A DNA stretch of 64,000 nucleotides from Amycolatopsis sp. MtRt-6 (GCF_017308975.1 NZ_JADWPD010000005.1:233264-297263); one strand, 5' to 3'. Positions 9,494 to 18,657 are shown, counted from the first letter of the stretch. Translations and numbers: made by a program. Notes: generated by a model from the sequence alone, not told the origin.

Positions 9494-10093
9494 ATGCCCC
9501 GCCCCGACGGGTCGGATTCGAGCTCTCGGATCACCAGGATCGACACCGCGCCGCCCAAGAGCAGCAAACCGAACCGCACCGGGTACGTCGTGCTCGGGGT
9601 GGCGGGGCTGGTCGTCGCGACCGCGTTCGCCGCCGTGGCCGAGCTCGCCGGGCCGGGCCCCGCGTCGACCGCGGGCGGCACGGGCGGTCCCGGCGGCCAG
9701 GGCACCCTCCCGGCCGGCGTCCAGACGCTGCCGGCCACGCCGTCGGCCACCGACCCGTCGACCTCCAGCGGCGAGCCGACGACGTCGAGCCCCTCGTCGT
9801 CGAGCACGCCGACGACGGTGGTGTCGGTGAGCCCGGACGGCAAGACGACCACCACGGTGGTCACCCAGTCGTCGCCCCCGCCACCACGCCACGACACGGG
9901 CGGCAACCCACCCCCGGTGACGCACACGACGCCGACTTCCACGAACCCGAAGCCGCCGGTGACCACGACACCGACAACGCCGCCCCCGACGTCGAGCGAC
10001 CCCACGCCGACGACCACGGCCAGCGGCGGCGGCGGTTCCAGCTCGGCGGGCGCTCCCTCGTCGAGCACGACCGGGACCAGCACCCCGGCCTAG
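9494..10093 (+). CDS. Ser/Thr/Pro-rich membrane-anchored hypothetical protein
   Basis: A 199-aa protein with a short charged N-terminus, one transmembrane helix at about residues 30-50 (YVVLGVAGLVVATAFAAVAE) and then a low-complexity outside region dominated by Thr, Ser, Pro and Gly, including runs such as TTTVVTQSSPPPP. This looks like a wall-spanning stalk with no catalytic domain. AAGGAG eight bases before the ATG fixes the start. The intergenic stretch to acyP (about 165 nt) should hold both divergent promoters. Similar stalks are often glycosylated in Actinobacteria, but nothing here proves that. No function assigned. Confidence 0.7.
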   Translation: MPRPDGSDSSSRITRIDTAPPKSSKPNRTGYVVLGVAGLVVATAFAAVAELAGPGPASTAGGTGGPGGQGTLPAGVQTLPATPSATDPSTSSGEPTTSSPSSSSTPTTVVSVSPDGKTTTTVVTQSSPPPPRHDTGGNPPPVTHTTPTSTNPKPPVTTTPTTPPPTSSDPTPTTTASGGGGSSSAGAPSSSTTGTSTPA

Positions 10094-10096
10094 GCC

Positions 10097-10157
10097 CAAG
10101 CGCCCCAATGTGGCCTTGGTTGCGTTCAACGCACCGAAGGCCACATTGGGGCGCTTG
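10097..10157. repeat. Intergenic palindromic repeat, compact copy
   Basis: A 61-nt near-perfect palindrome with two 21-nt arms (10097-10117 and 10137-10157) that are exact reverse complements. The centre, TGCGTTCAACGCA, is itself palindromic. It lies four bases after one stop codon and thirteen before the opposing one, so it separates convergent genes as the copy at 5125-5267 does. It is a likely bidirectional terminator or REP-like element; no U-tract follows, so classic rho-independent termination is not certain. Confidence 0.88.
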
Positions 10158-10169
10158 AAGATCGCCGGA

Positions 10170-10388
10170 TCAGGCCTGCCGGTCGCGCCCGGAGCGGCGG
10201 GACCAGGCCTGCACCGCCAGCACGCCGAGGACCGGGCCCAGGCCGCTGAGGCCGGAGATCCAGGGGTCCGTCCGGCCGAAGGCGGCGGCGATCCCGACAC
10301 CGGCCAGGTAGCCGAGCACCGACAGCAGGAGCAGGTACCCCACGAGGGCCTTCCGGCTGCGCCCCACCGGAGCGCGGGACCCGGTCAA
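10170..10388 (-). CDS. Small two-helix membrane protein
   Basis: Probable 72-aa protein with two hydrophobic segments: GYLLLLSVLGYLAGVGIAAA and a second near GLGPVLGVLAVQAW. It ends in a basic tail. The best start is a TTG that overlaps the stop of the upstream small gene as TTGA, which implies translational coupling; a GTG eight codons in is an alternative. No family is recognised. It is the last gene of the minus-strand series that begins with kdp and ends at the palindromic repeat, so it may be part of the kdp transcript. Confidence 0.55.
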   Translation of the reverse strand: MTGSRAPVGRSRKALVGYLLLLSVLGYLAGVGIAAAFGRTDPWISGLSGLGPVLGVLAVQAWSRRSGRDRQA

Positions 10389-10609
10389 CGGCGCCGCAGC
10401 CGGTGGGCGACCAGGGCCCACAGGTAGACCGTCAGCAGGGCGCCGGCGCCGGCCGCCGTGACGCGCAGCCACGCCGCCCCGCCGGCTCCGGCCTCGAAGG
10501 CGGTGAAGAGCCAGCCGAGCGCGCCGACGGTCGCGCCCACCGCCAGCGTCAGCACGATCACCGGCGGGATGCGCTCACCGCCGAGCAGCCACGATTTCGA
10601 CCCGTCCAT
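10385..10609 (-). CDS. Small two-helix membrane protein
   Basis: A 74-aa protein with two hydrophobic stretches (IPPVIVLTLAVGATVGALGWLF and LRVTAAGAGALLTVYLWALVAH) and a C-terminal RLRRR, which suggests both ends face the cytoplasm. The ATG lacks a convincing ribosome site, so the start is tentative. It sits about 29 nt after kdpE and couples to the next small membrane gene. Function unknown. Its place at the end of the kdp series suggests, but does not show, a link with potassium or osmotic stress. Confidence 0.6.
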   Translation of the reverse strand: MDGSKSWLLGGERIPPVIVLTLAVGATVGALGWLFTAFEAGAGGAAWLRVTAAGAGALLTVYLWALVAHRLRRR

Positions 10610-10638
10610 GTCCGGGAAGTACCCCGCGCGGGCTCCGG

Positions 10639-11337
10639 CTAGACCTCGAAGCGGTAGCCCATTCCCGGCTCGGTCAGCAGGTGGCGGGGCCGGGACGGCT
10701 CCCGTTCCAGCTTGCGCCGCAGCTGGGCCAGGTACACCCGCAGGTAGTGGGACTCCGTCTCGTACGACGGGCCCCACACCTCGTGCAGGAGCTGCTTCTG
10801 CGCCACCAGCCGGCCGCGGTTGCGCACCAGCAGCTCCAGCACGCCCCACTCCGTCTTCGTCAGGTGGACTTCCTCGCCGTCGTGGCGGCGGACCTTCTTC
10901 GCCGCCAGGTCGACCGTGAACGACGCCGTGTCGACCACCGCGTCCGCGCCGTCCGCGCCCGCCACCGCCGAACGGCGGACCGCCGCGCGCAGCCTCGCCA
11001 GCAGCTCGTCCATGCCGAACGGCTTCGTCACGTAGTCGTCGGCGCCCGCGTCGAGGGCCTCGACCTTGTCCGCCGAGTCGCCGCGGGCGGACAGCACGAT
11101 GATCGGGACCGTCGTCCAGCCGCGCAGGCCCGCGATCACCTCGGTGCCGTCGAGGTCGGGCAGGCCGAGGTCGAGCACGACGACGTCGGGCTTCGTCTCG
11201 GCGACGGCCTTCAACGCGGCCGTGCCGTCGTGCGCGGTGATCACCTTGTAGCCGCGGGCGGTCAGGTTGATCCGCAGCGCCCGCACGATCTGCGGCTCGT
11301 CGTCCACCACCAGCACGGTGGCGCCCAGGTCGCTCAT
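10639..11337 (-). CDS. kdpE: KdpE response regulator
   Basis: OmpR-type response regulator that activates the kdp operon when phosphorylated by KdpD. The 232-aa protein has a receiver domain with acidic pair D12-D13, phospho-acceptor Asp56 in VVLDLGLPD, conserved Thr/Ser in IIVLSARG, and Lys in YVTKPF, followed by a winged-helix DNA-binding domain (HLTKTEWGVLELL, ending GMGYRFEV). Start and kdpD stop overlap as ATGA, so translation is coupled to the kinase. Confidence 0.97.
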   Translation of the reverse strand: MSDLGATVLVVDDEPQIVRALRINLTARGYKVITAHDGTAALKAVAETKPDVVVLDLGLPDLDGTEVIAGLRGWTTVPIIVLSARGDSADKVEALDAGADDYVTKPFGMDELLARLRAAVRRSAVAGADGADAVVDTASFTVDLAAKKVRRHDGEEVHLTKTEWGVLELLVRNRGRLVAQKQLLHEVWGPSYETESHYLRVYLAQLRRKLEREPSRPRHLLTEPGMGYRFEV

Positions 11338-13862
11338 CGCACCCCCTCTTCTTCGTACTCCACACTGAACGCGGGCAGGGACAGCACGATCGTGAGCCCG
11401 CCGCCTGGGGTGTCCTCGGCGCGGATCGTGCCGCCCATCGCCTCGGTGAACCCCTTCGCCACCGACAGCCCGAGCCCGACGCCCGGCGTCGTGTCCCGGT
11501 CGCCGCCGAGCCGCTGGAACGGCGCGAACGCCGAGTCCGCGGCTCCCTTGCGCAGGCCCTTGCCGTGGTCGACGATCCGCAGCTCGACCTGGCCGGAGTG
11601 GGTGCTGGCCCGTGCCGACACCGGGGGCCCGCCGTGCCGCAGGGCGTTGTCGAGCACGTTCGCCACCACCCGTTCCAGCAGGCCGGGGTCGGCCAGGGCC
11701 GACGGCAGCTGGTCGTCGACCGCCACCTGCACCGCGTCCGAGTTGTCCACAGTGGACAGGGCGTGCGCGACGACCTCGTCGTAGCCCACCGGACGCAGGT
11801 GCGGCTTGACCGCCCCGGTCGCCAGCCGCGACGAGTCGAGGAGGTTGTCGATCAGCCCGGCCAGCCGGTCGGCGGACAGCTCGATGGCCTCCATCAGCTC
11901 GGCGGTGTCCTCTTCGGACAGCGCGAGGTCGGGCGCGCGCAGGCTGCCGATCGAGGCCTTGATCGACGTCAGCGGCGTCCGCAGGTCGTGCCCGACCGCC
12001 GAGAGCAGCGTCGTGCGCAGCTCGGTCGCCTCCGCCTTGCGCTCGGCGCGCGCCGCCGCGGCCGCGGCCCGCTGCTGCTGCAGGGCCAGGAACGCCTGCC
12101 CGGCCACGGCTTCCAGCACCCGCCGGTCGGCCGCCGGCAGCGCCCGCCCGCGCAGGGTCAGGTGCACGTCGGCGGTGACGGCGATGTCGGCGTCGGCCTC
12201 GTCCGGGTCGGCGCACGGGTGCTCGCCCGCCGTCGCCACGCACCGCCAGACGCCGTCCTGCTTCTCCAGCAGCGTGACCGACGTCAGCGCGAAGTTCTCG
12301 CGGACCTTCGCCAGCAGCCGCTCGATCGGGTTCGCGTGGGTCAGCACGGTCCGGGCGTAGGAGGCCAGCAGCGCCGCCTCGGTCCGGGCCCGCGCCGACT
12401 GCGCGGCCCGGCGCGCGGCCTGGTCGACGACGAGCGCGACCAGCACCGCGACCACGACCATCGCGATCAGCGTGACCAGGTTCTGCGGGGTGTGGACGTT
12501 CAGCGTGTACAGCGGCGGCGTGAAGAAGAAGTTGAGCAGCCCGGCGCCGAGCACGGCCGCGAGCAGCGCCGGGCCGAGGCCGCCGACCAGCGCGACGATG
12601 ACCGTGACCAGGACGTAGGAGATGACGTCGGTGGCGAAGTCGAGCCCGCTCGGCACCAGGACGCCGACGACGGTGACCAGCGCCGGCAGCAGGACGCTCA
12701 GCACCCAGCCCGCGACCAGCCGCGAGAACCCCAGCGGGCTCGCGGTCAACCCGGTCCGCAGCCGCCCGCCCGCCTCGGAGTGGGTGACCATGTGGACGTC
12801 GATCGGCCCCGACCGGTGGACGACCGCGGCCCCGATGCCCTCGTCGAACAGCCGCGCCACCCGCGAGCGCCGGGAGGTCCCGAGCACCAGCTGGGTCGCG
12901 TTGACCCCGCGGGCGAAGTCCAGCAGCGCGCCCGGGACGTCGTCGCCGACGACCGTGTGGAACGTCGCCCCGACCTCCTCGGCGAGCTTGCGGTAGCGGG
13001 CCATCGAGGCGGGGCTGATCCCGGCCAGCCCGTCGCCGCGCAGGATGTGCACCACCTGCAGCTCGGCGCCGGCCCGGGTGGCGATCCGGCTGGCCCGGCG
13101 GATGAGCGTTTCGCTCTCCGGCCCGCCGGTGATCGAGGCGACGACGCGTTCGCGCGCCTCCCACGTGTCGGTGATCCGCTGCTCGGCGCGGTAGCGCTGC
13201 AGGGCGACGTCGACCTGGTCGGCCACCCAGAGCAGGGCCAGCTCGCGCAACGCCGTCAGGTTGCCGGGGCGGAAGTAGTTGCCGAGCGCGGCGTCGATCC
13301 GCTCGGCCGGGTAGACGTTGCCGTGGGCGAGCCGCCGCCGCAGGGCCTCGGGGGTGATGTCGACCAGCTCCAGCTGCTCGGCGCGGCGGACGACCTCGTC
13401 CGGGACGGTTTCCTGCTGGGTGACGCCGGTGATCCGCTCGACGACGTCGTTGAGGCTCTGCAGGTGCTGCACGTTGACCGTGGAGAGCACGTCGATGCCC
13501 GCGTCGAGCAGCTCTTCGACGTCCTGCCAGCGCTTGGCGTTGCGCGAGCCCGGCACGTTGGTGTGCGCCAGTTCGTCGACGACCGCGACCTCCGGGCCAC
13601 GCGCGAGGATCGCGTCGACGTCCATCTCCTCGAACTCGCGGTCGCGGTGGCCGGCTCGCCGCCGCGGGACGACTTCGAGGCCGTCGAGCAGCGCCGCGGT
13701 CTTCTCGCGGCCGTGCGTCTCCACCAGCCCGACGACGACGTCGGTGCCGCGGTCGAGCCGGCGGCGGGCTTCGCCGAGCATGGCGAAGGTCTTGCCGACG
13801 CCCGGAGCCGCGCCGAGGTAGATCCTCAGCTCTCCCCGGCGCGGCCTGTTCTCCGTGGTCAC
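11334..13862 (-). CDS. kdpD: KdpD sensor histidine kinase
   Basis: Membrane sensor kinase for potassium limitation and osmotic stress. The 842-aa protein has the full classical architecture: N-terminal KdpD domain with Walker A-like GAAPGVGKTF near residue 17, a universal-stress-like domain (about 220-360), four clustered TM helices (about 380-480), a GAF-like region, then HisKA with VGHDLRTPLTS (phospho-His near residue 622) and an HATPase with NVLDNALRHG and GVGLGLSVAKGF. The start is GTG, four bases after the kdpC stop. One exact GTCCACAGTGGAC palindrome lies in the kinase region, flanked so that it contains TTGTCCACA. Confidence 0.97.
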   Translation of the reverse strand: MTTENRPRRGELRIYLGAAPGVGKTFAMLGEARRRLDRGTDVVVGLVETHGREKTAALLDGLEVVPRRRAGHRDREFEEMDVDAILARGPEVAVVDELAHTNVPGSRNAKRWQDVEELLDAGIDVLSTVNVQHLQSLNDVVERITGVTQQETVPDEVVRRAEQLELVDITPEALRRRLAHGNVYPAERIDAALGNYFRPGNLTALRELALLWVADQVDVALQRYRAEQRITDTWEARERVVASITGGPESETLIRRASRIATRAGAELQVVHILRGDGLAGISPASMARYRKLAEEVGATFHTVVGDDVPGALLDFARGVNATQLVLGTSRRSRVARLFDEGIGAAVVHRSGPIDVHMVTHSEAGGRLRTGLTASPLGFSRLVAGWVLSVLLPALVTVVGVLVPSGLDFATDVISYVLVTVIVALVGGLGPALLAAVLGAGLLNFFFTPPLYTLNVHTPQNLVTLIAMVVVAVLVALVVDQAARRAAQSARARTEAALLASYARTVLTHANPIERLLAKVRENFALTSVTLLEKQDGVWRCVATAGEHPCADPDEADADIAVTADVHLTLRGRALPAADRRVLEAVAGQAFLALQQQRAAAAAARAERKAEATELRTTLLSAVGHDLRTPLTSIKASIGSLRAPDLALSEEDTAELMEAIELSADRLAGLIDNLLDSSRLATGAVKPHLRPVGYDEVVAHALSTVDNSDAVQVAVDDQLPSALADPGLLERVVANVLDNALRHGGPPVSARASTHSGQVELRIVDHGKGLRKGAADSAFAPFQRLGGDRDTTPGVGLGLSVAKGFTEAMGGTIRAEDTPGGGLTIVLSLPAFSVEYEEEGVR
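11745..11757. repeat. Palindrome GTCCACAGTGGAC, copy 3 (exact)
   Basis: Exact copy inside kdpD, read as Ser-Thr-Val-Asp (LSTVDNS). With its flanks it contains TTGTCCACA (11743-11751), identical to the actinobacterial DnaA-box consensus. Confidence 0.9.
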
Positions 13863-13866
13863 GCTG

Positions 13867-14457
13867 TCAGTGTGCCCCTCCGGCCGCGGCTTGCACGGCC
13901 AAGTTGAGCGGGAGCACAGCCACGCCGGGAACGCCGATCCCGGCCCCGCTCGTGTTCTGCCGGATCAGCTGCTTCACCCGGTCGAGGGGCAGGCCCGTGT
14001 TCCGCGCGACCCGCGGCGCCTGGAGGTCGGCGTAGGCGACGCTGATCGCCGGGTCGAGGCCCGAGCCCGACGCCGTCACCGCGTCCGGCGGTACCTGATC
14101 GGGCGACACGCCTTCGCGCTGGGCGATGGCGTCCTTGCGCTCCCCGATGGTCTTCACGAGGTCCTCGTTGTACGGGCCCTTGTTGGACGCGCCGGACGGC
14201 ATGTCGGGAGTGGCCGCCGAGGGACGCGTGTGGAACCAGGGGTCGTGCGCCGGGTCCGCGGGCACCGGGTCGACGCCGATCAGCGACGACCCGGCGGCTT
14301 GGCCGTTCCGCGTGACGATCGAGCCCTCGGCGTTGCCTTCCAGGCCGGGGACGCGGGCGACGGCCCACACGGCCAGGGGGTAGAGGACGCCGAGCAGGAC
14401 GGTCATGACGAGCAGGACGCGCAGCCCGGCCCAGGTCTGTTTGACGAGTGTGTTCAC
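13867..14457 (-). CDS. kdpC: KdpC subunit of the K+-transporting ATPase
   Basis: KdpC assembles with KdpB and KdpA in the high-affinity potassium pump and raises ATP affinity. The 196-aa protein has one N-terminal TM helix (WAGLRVLLVMTVLLGVLYPLAVW) and a periplasm-facing domain with GSSLIGV, DPWFHTRPSA and DAVTASGSGLDPAIS, all family hallmarks. It lies four nt downstream of kdpB and four nt upstream of kdpD. Confidence 0.97.
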   Translation of the reverse strand: MNTLVKQTWAGLRVLLVMTVLLGVLYPLAVWAVARVPGLEGNAEGSIVTRNGQAAGSSLIGVDPVPADPAHDPWFHTRPSAATPDMPSGASNKGPYNEDLVKTIGERKDAIAQREGVSPDQVPPDAVTASGSGLDPAISVAYADLQAPRVARNTGLPLDRVKQLIRQNTSGAGIGVPGVAVLPLNLAVQAAAGGAH

Positions 14458-14461
14458 GGTG

Positions 14462-16510
14462 TCACCCGATTCCGGGGATGAGGCGCACGAGCAGGTCGAT
14501 CAGCCAGATCCCGAGGAAGGGGCTGACGATGCCGCCGAGGCCGTAGACGAGCAGGTTGCGGCGCAGCAGCGCGGAGGCCGACGACGGCTTGTACCGCACG
14601 CCGCGCAGGGCCAGCGGGATCAGCACGACGATGATCAGCGCGTTGAAGATGACGGCGGAGAGGATCGCCGACTTCGGCGTGGCCAGGTGCATGATGTTCA
14701 GCCCGCCGAGCTGGGCGTAGATGCCGGTGAACATGGCGGGCAGGATCGCGAAGTACTTGGCCAGGTCGTTGGCGACGCTGAACGTGGTCAGCGCGCCACG
14801 GGTGATCAGCAGCTGCTTGCCGATCTCGACGATCTCGATCAGCTTGGTCGGGTCGCTGTCGAGGTCGACCATGTTCCCGGCTTCCTTGGCCGCCGAGGTA
14901 CCGGTGTTCATCGCGACGCCGACGTCGGCCTGCGCGAGCGCGGGGGCGTCGTTGGTGCCGTCGCCGGTCATCGCGACCAGCCGGCCGCCTTCCTGCTCCC
15001 GCTTGATGAGCGCCATCTTGTCCTCGGGCTTGGCCTCGGCGAGGTAGTCGTCGACGCCGGCGTCCGCGGCGATGGCCTTCGCGGTGAGCGGGTTGTCGCC
15101 GGTGATCATCACCGTCTTGATGCCCATCGAGCGCAGCTCGCCGAAGCGTTCCTTCATGCCCGGCTTGACGACGTCGGACAGCCGGATCACGCCGCGCACC
15201 ACCGTGTCCTCGGCGACGACCAGCGGCGTGCCGCCCTGGGCGCTGATCTCGTCGACCACGCGCTCGGTCTCGTCGGGGAACTCGCCGCCGTTGTCGCGCA
15301 CCCAGGCGCGGACCGCGGACGCGGCGCCCTTGCGGATCCGCCTGCTTCCGATGTCGAGGCCGCTCATCCGGGTCTGCGCGGTGAAGGGGACGAACTCGCC
15401 GTGCTCGTCCTCGGCCGCGTGTTCCGCCGTCAGCTCGACGACGCTGCGGCCCTCGGGGGTCTCGTCGGCGAGGCTGGCCAGCCGGGCGGCGCGGGCGAGT
15501 TCGTCCGGGGTGGACGAACCGACCGGGATCAGCTCGGTGGCGCGGCGGTTGCCGAAGGTGATCGTGCCGGTCTTGTCGAGCAGCAGTGTCGAGACGTCCC
15601 CCGCGGCCTCCACCGCGCGGCCGCTGGTGGCGAGGACGTTGCGCTGCACCAGGCGGTCCATGCCGGCGATGCCGATGGCGCTCAGCAGCGCGCCGATCGT
15701 CGTCGGGATGAGGCAGACCAGCAGCGCGGTCAGCACGATCACGGACTGCTCGCTACCGGAGTAGCGGGCCATCGGCTGGAGCGCGACGACGGCGAGGAGG
15801 AAGATGATCGTCAACGTCGAGAGCAGGATGGTCAGCGCGATCTCGTTCGGCGTCTTCTGCCGGGAAGCACCTTCCACCAACGCGATCATGCGGTCCACAA
15901 AGGACTCGCCGGGCTTGGTGGTGATCCGCACGACGATCCGGTCGGAGAGCACGGTCGTGCCGCCGGTGACAGCGCTGCGGTCGCCGCCGGACTCGCGGAT
16001 GACCGGGGCCGACTCGCCGGTGATGGCCGACTCGTCGACGGTCGCGATGCCCTCGACGACGTCGCCGTCACCCGGGATCACCTGGCCGGCTTCGACGACG
16101 ACCAGGTCGCCGACCTTCAGCTCGACGCCGGGCACCTGTTCCTCGGCGCCGCTTTCGGTGAGCCGGCGGGCGACGGTCTCCTTCTTCGCCCGCCGCAGGC
16201 TCTCGGCCTGGGCCTTGCCGCGGCCTTCCGCGACGGCTTCGGCGAGGTTCGCGAACAGGACCGTGAACCACAGCCAGACGGCAATCAAGATGGTGAACAC
16301 GCTCGGGTCGGTGACCGCGAAGACGGTGGTGAGCGCGGACCCCACCCACACCACGAACATCACCGGGTTGCCGAGCTGGTGCTTCGGGTTCAGCTTCCGG
16401 ACAGCCTCCGGCAGCGACGTCCAGAGCTGGCGGGGGCTGAACACCCCGGCGCCGACCCGGCTCTTCTCTTCGGCGGGAGTCACCTGCGGTCGTTCTTCGG
16501 TGACGGTCAT
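14462..16510 (-). CDS. kdpB: KdpB, catalytic P-type ATPase subunit
   Basis: ATP-hydrolysing subunit of the KdpFABC potassium pump. The 682-aa protein has an actuator domain with ITGESAPV (TGES), the phosphorylation motif [10 protein letters not shown] with acceptor Asp near residue 311, the [18 protein letters not shown] hinge, and seven or so TM helices. The ATG at 16510 overlaps the kdpA stop as ATGA. The first 45 residues are polar and variable, as in other actinobacterial KdpB proteins. Confidence 0.98.
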   Translation of the reverse strand: MTVTEERPQVTPAEEKSRVGAGVFSPRQLWTSLPEAVRKLNPKHQLGNPVMFVVWVGSALTTVFAVTDPSVFTILIAVWLWFTVLFANLAEAVAEGRGKAQAESLRRAKKETVARRLTESGAEEQVPGVELKVGDLVVVEAGQVIPGDGDVVEGIATVDESAITGESAPVIRESGGDRSAVTGGTTVLSDRIVVRITTKPGESFVDRMIALVEGASRQKTPNEIALTILLSTLTIIFLLAVVALQPMARYSGSEQSVIVLTALLVCLIPTTIGALLSAIGIAGMDRLVQRNVLATSGRAVEAAGDVSTLLLDKTGTITFGNRRATELIPVGSSTPDELARAARLASLADETPEGRSVVELTAEHAAEDEHGEFVPFTAQTRMSGLDIGSRRIRKGAASAVRAWVRDNGGEFPDETERVVDEISAQGGTPLVVAEDTVVRGVIRLSDVVKPGMKERFGELRSMGIKTVMITGDNPLTAKAIAADAGVDDYLAEAKPEDKMALIKREQEGGRLVAMTGDGTNDAPALAQADVGVAMNTGTSAAKEAGNMVDLDSDPTKLIEIVEIGKQLLITRGALTTFSVANDLAKYFAILPAMFTGIYAQLGGLNIMHLATPKSAILSAVIFNALIIVVLIPLALRGVRYKPSSASALLRRNLLVYGLGGIVSPFLGIWLIDLLVRLIPGIG

Positions 16511-18168
16511 GCGAGTGCCTCCGCGATGGGCCCGAGCGCGAGCGCCGGGATGAACGTGAGGGCCGCGACGAGCACCACCGTGCCGGTGAGCAGGGTGGCG
16601 AACAGCGGCCCGGTGGTGGGCAGGGTGCCCGCGGTCTCGGGCACCTTGCGCTGGGCGGCCAGGGAGCCGGCCAGGCAGAGCACCGCGACGATCGGCACGA
16701 ACCGGCCGAACGCCATGGCGACGGCGAACGAGGACTGGAACCAGTCGCTCGTCGCGGTCAGGCCGCCGAACGCGCTGCCGTTGTTGTTGCCGGTCGACGC
16801 GTAGCCGTAGAGGATCTCGGACAGGCCGTGCGCGCCGGTGTTGCCCAGCGCGCCCGCCGTGCCCGGCAGCAGCAGGGCGATCCCGGAGCCGAGGAGCACC
16901 ACGGTCGGCATCGCCAGCATCGCGATCGCCGCGCAGGTGACCTCGCGCTTGCCGAGCTTCTTGCCCAGGTACTCCGGCGTGCGCCCGACCATCAGCCCGG
17001 CCAGGAACATCGCGATGATCGCCAGCACGAGGATGCCGTAGAGGCCGGTGCCGACGCCGCCGGGCGAGATCTCGCCGTAGAGCATGTTCAGCAGCGGTCC
17101 CCCGCCGCCGAGGCCGGACAGGCTGTCGTGGGCGCCGTTGACCGCGCCGGTGGACGTGCCCGTGGTGGTGTCGGCGAAGATCGACGTCAGCCCGATGCCG
17201 AACCGCTGCTCCTTGCCTTCCATGCTCGCGCCGGCCGCCAGCGCCGCCGGGTTGTTCGCCTTGGCCTCGGAGAACCAGATGAGCGCCAGCGAAGCCGCCC
17301 ACAGCAGGCCCATCACGCTGAGCAGGACGTACCCCTGGCGCGTGTTGCCGACGAGCTTGCCGAACGCGCGGGTCAGGCTGACCGGGATGACCAGGATCAG
17401 GAAGAGCTGGACGAGGTTCGACCAGGCGGTGGGGTTCTCGAAGGGGTGCGCGGAGTTGGCGTTGAAGATGCCGCCGCCGTTGGTGCCCAGTTCCTTGATG
17501 GCCTCCTGGCTCGCCGCCGGGGCCAGCGCGATGGTGCCGCGACTGCCGTCCGGGTTCGTCACGGCGACGCCGGCCTTGAGGCTCTGCACGACACCGAGGG
17601 CGACCAGGACGAGCGCGAACACGAACGCCATCGGCAGCAGCACGCGGACCGTGCCGCGGGTGAGGTCGACCCAGAAGTTGCCGAGCCGGTCGGTCTTCGC
17701 CCGGACGAAGCCCCGCGTCACCGCGATCGCCACGGCCAGGCCGACGGCCGCCGACAGGAAGTTCTGCACGGTCAGCCCGGCCATCTGGACGAAGTGGCCC
17801 ATGGTCGTCTCGGGGACGTACGACTGCCAGTTCGTGTTCGTGACGAACGAGATCGCCGTGTTGAAGGCGACCGCCGGGCTCACCGAGCCGCGGCCGAGGT
17901 TCCACGGCAGCAGCGGCTGCAGGCGTTGCAGCAGGTAGAGCAGGACGACCGAGACGAACGAGAAGCCGAGCACGCCCGCGGCGTAGGTCGGCCACCGCTG
18001 CTCGGAGCCGGGGTCGACGCGGAAGAGCTTGTAAAGGCCCTTCTCGAGCTTGAGGTGCTTCTCGGTGGAGAAGACGCGCGCCAGGTAGTCGCCGAGCGGC
18101 CGGTAGACCGCGGCGAGGGCGGCGAGGAGCAGGCCGAGCTGGATGAGCCCGGCCGTGGTGTCGGACAT
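16507..18168 (-). CDS. kdpA: KdpA, potassium-binding channel subunit
   Basis: Channel-like subunit that takes up K+ through four pseudo-symmetric selectivity filters. The 553-aa protein has about ten TM helices. The filter segments are visible as [49 protein letters not shown] and [20 protein letters not shown] stretches. The ATG overlaps the kdpF stop by one base (TGATG). Length and order F-A-B-C match the standard operon. Confidence 0.98.
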   Translation of the reverse strand: MSDTTAGLIQLGLLLAALAAVYRPLGDYLARVFSTEKHLKLEKGLYKLFRVDPGSEQRWPTYAAGVLGFSFVSVVLLYLLQRLQPLLPWNLGRGSVSPAVAFNTAISFVTNTNWQSYVPETTMGHFVQMAGLTVQNFLSAAVGLAVAIAVTRGFVRAKTDRLGNFWVDLTRGTVRVLLPMAFVFALVLVALGVVQSLKAGVAVTNPDGSRGTIALAPAASQEAIKELGTNGGGIFNANSAHPFENPTAWSNLVQLFLILVIPVSLTRAFGKLVGNTRQGYVLLSVMGLLWAASLALIWFSEAKANNPAALAAGASMEGKEQRFGIGLTSIFADTTTGTSTGAVNGAHDSLSGLGGGGPLLNMLYGEISPGGVGTGLYGILVLAIIAMFLAGLMVGRTPEYLGKKLGKREVTCAAIAMLAMPTVVLLGSGIALLLPGTAGALGNTGAHGLSEILYGYASTGNNNGSAFGGLTATSDWFQSSFAVAMAFGRFVPIVAVLCLAGSLAAQRKVPETAGTLPTTGPLFATLLTGTVVLVAALTFIPALALGPIAEALA

Positions 18169-18260
18169 CAGAATTTCTCCGGCCTGATCAGCGCGACGAA
18201 CAGGTACACGAGCAGGCCGAGCGCGAGCAGCCCGCCCACGACGTCGGCCACGGCGCTCAC
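18168..18260 (-). CDS. kdpF: KdpF small membrane subunit
   Basis: A 30-aa single-helix peptide reading (M)[18 protein letters not shown], then [11 protein letters not shown]. The ending LxRPEKF is the KdpF hallmark; the peptide stabilises the KdpABC complex. It starts at GTG with GGAG five bases upstream, and its stop TGA shares a base with the kdpA start codon. It is too short for standard ORF calling. Its GTG overlaps the stop of the preceding small ORF as GTGA. Confidence 0.92.
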   Translation of the reverse strand: MSAVADVVGGLLALGLLVYLFVALIRPEKF

Positions 18261-18340
18261 AGCTTCTCCAAGCCGCGCAGCACCAGCGCCAGCACCACGA
18301 AAATGCCGATCAGCAGAACGGCGTAGAGCAAGTCGGCCAC
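18257..18340 (-). CDS. 27-aa single-helix membrane peptide upstream of kdpF
   Basis: The frame reads (M)ADLLYAVLLIGIFVVLALV, then LRGLEKL: one hydrophobic helix of about 18 residues followed by a short charged tail. It starts at GTG preceded by GAGAGG at proper spacing, and ends in a GTGA overlap with kdpF. It should be the first gene of the operon, translated in a coupled chain into kdpF and kdpA. It resembles KdpF in size and topology but lacks the RPEKF end. A role as an extra pump subunit or a small regulator is inference. Confidence 0.7.
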   Translation of the reverse strand: MADLLYAVLLIGIFVVLALVLRGLEKL

Positions 18341-18657
18341 AGGCACCTCTCAGGACAGGTCACCGGGTTCGGTGACCGGGGACGACGTCACTGTGCGGTC
18401 CTGGGACCGCCTTTCCGAGGCCGGCTGATGGCGCCTTGACGCGTTCCTGACGGGCATTTACGCGGCCTTGATGGCCGGTGGCGGCGGTCACGCAAACGTT
18501 TGCCGCTTTTTCACCGCAGGTAGTGGGTCAGTGACAAGTGACACACCGTGTGATCGAACAAGTGCGGAACGTGCAATTCGGGCAGACAACGTCTTCGGGA
18601 GGTGTTACACCTGTGTTACCGATAGTTGTATCAGCTAAGCAATATTTTGGAGGGGCT
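18341..18657. promoter_or_regulatory. Divergent promoter region of kdp and asnB
   Basis: 317 nt without a gene. Near the kdp side are two perfect inverted repeats: GGTCACCG-ggtt-CGGTGACC (18358-18377) and GCGGTCC-tg-GGACCGC (18395-18410). They could be leader hairpins or operators just upstream of the first kdp ribosome site. In the middle is GCAAACGTTTGC (18492-18503), a perfect 12-bp palindrome with a central CG typical of LacI-type operators. Near asnB is GGTGTTACACC (18601-18611), followed by an AT-rich stretch and the ribosome site GGAGGGG before the asnB ATG. Assignments to particular regulators are not possible from sequence alone. Confidence 0.6.
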
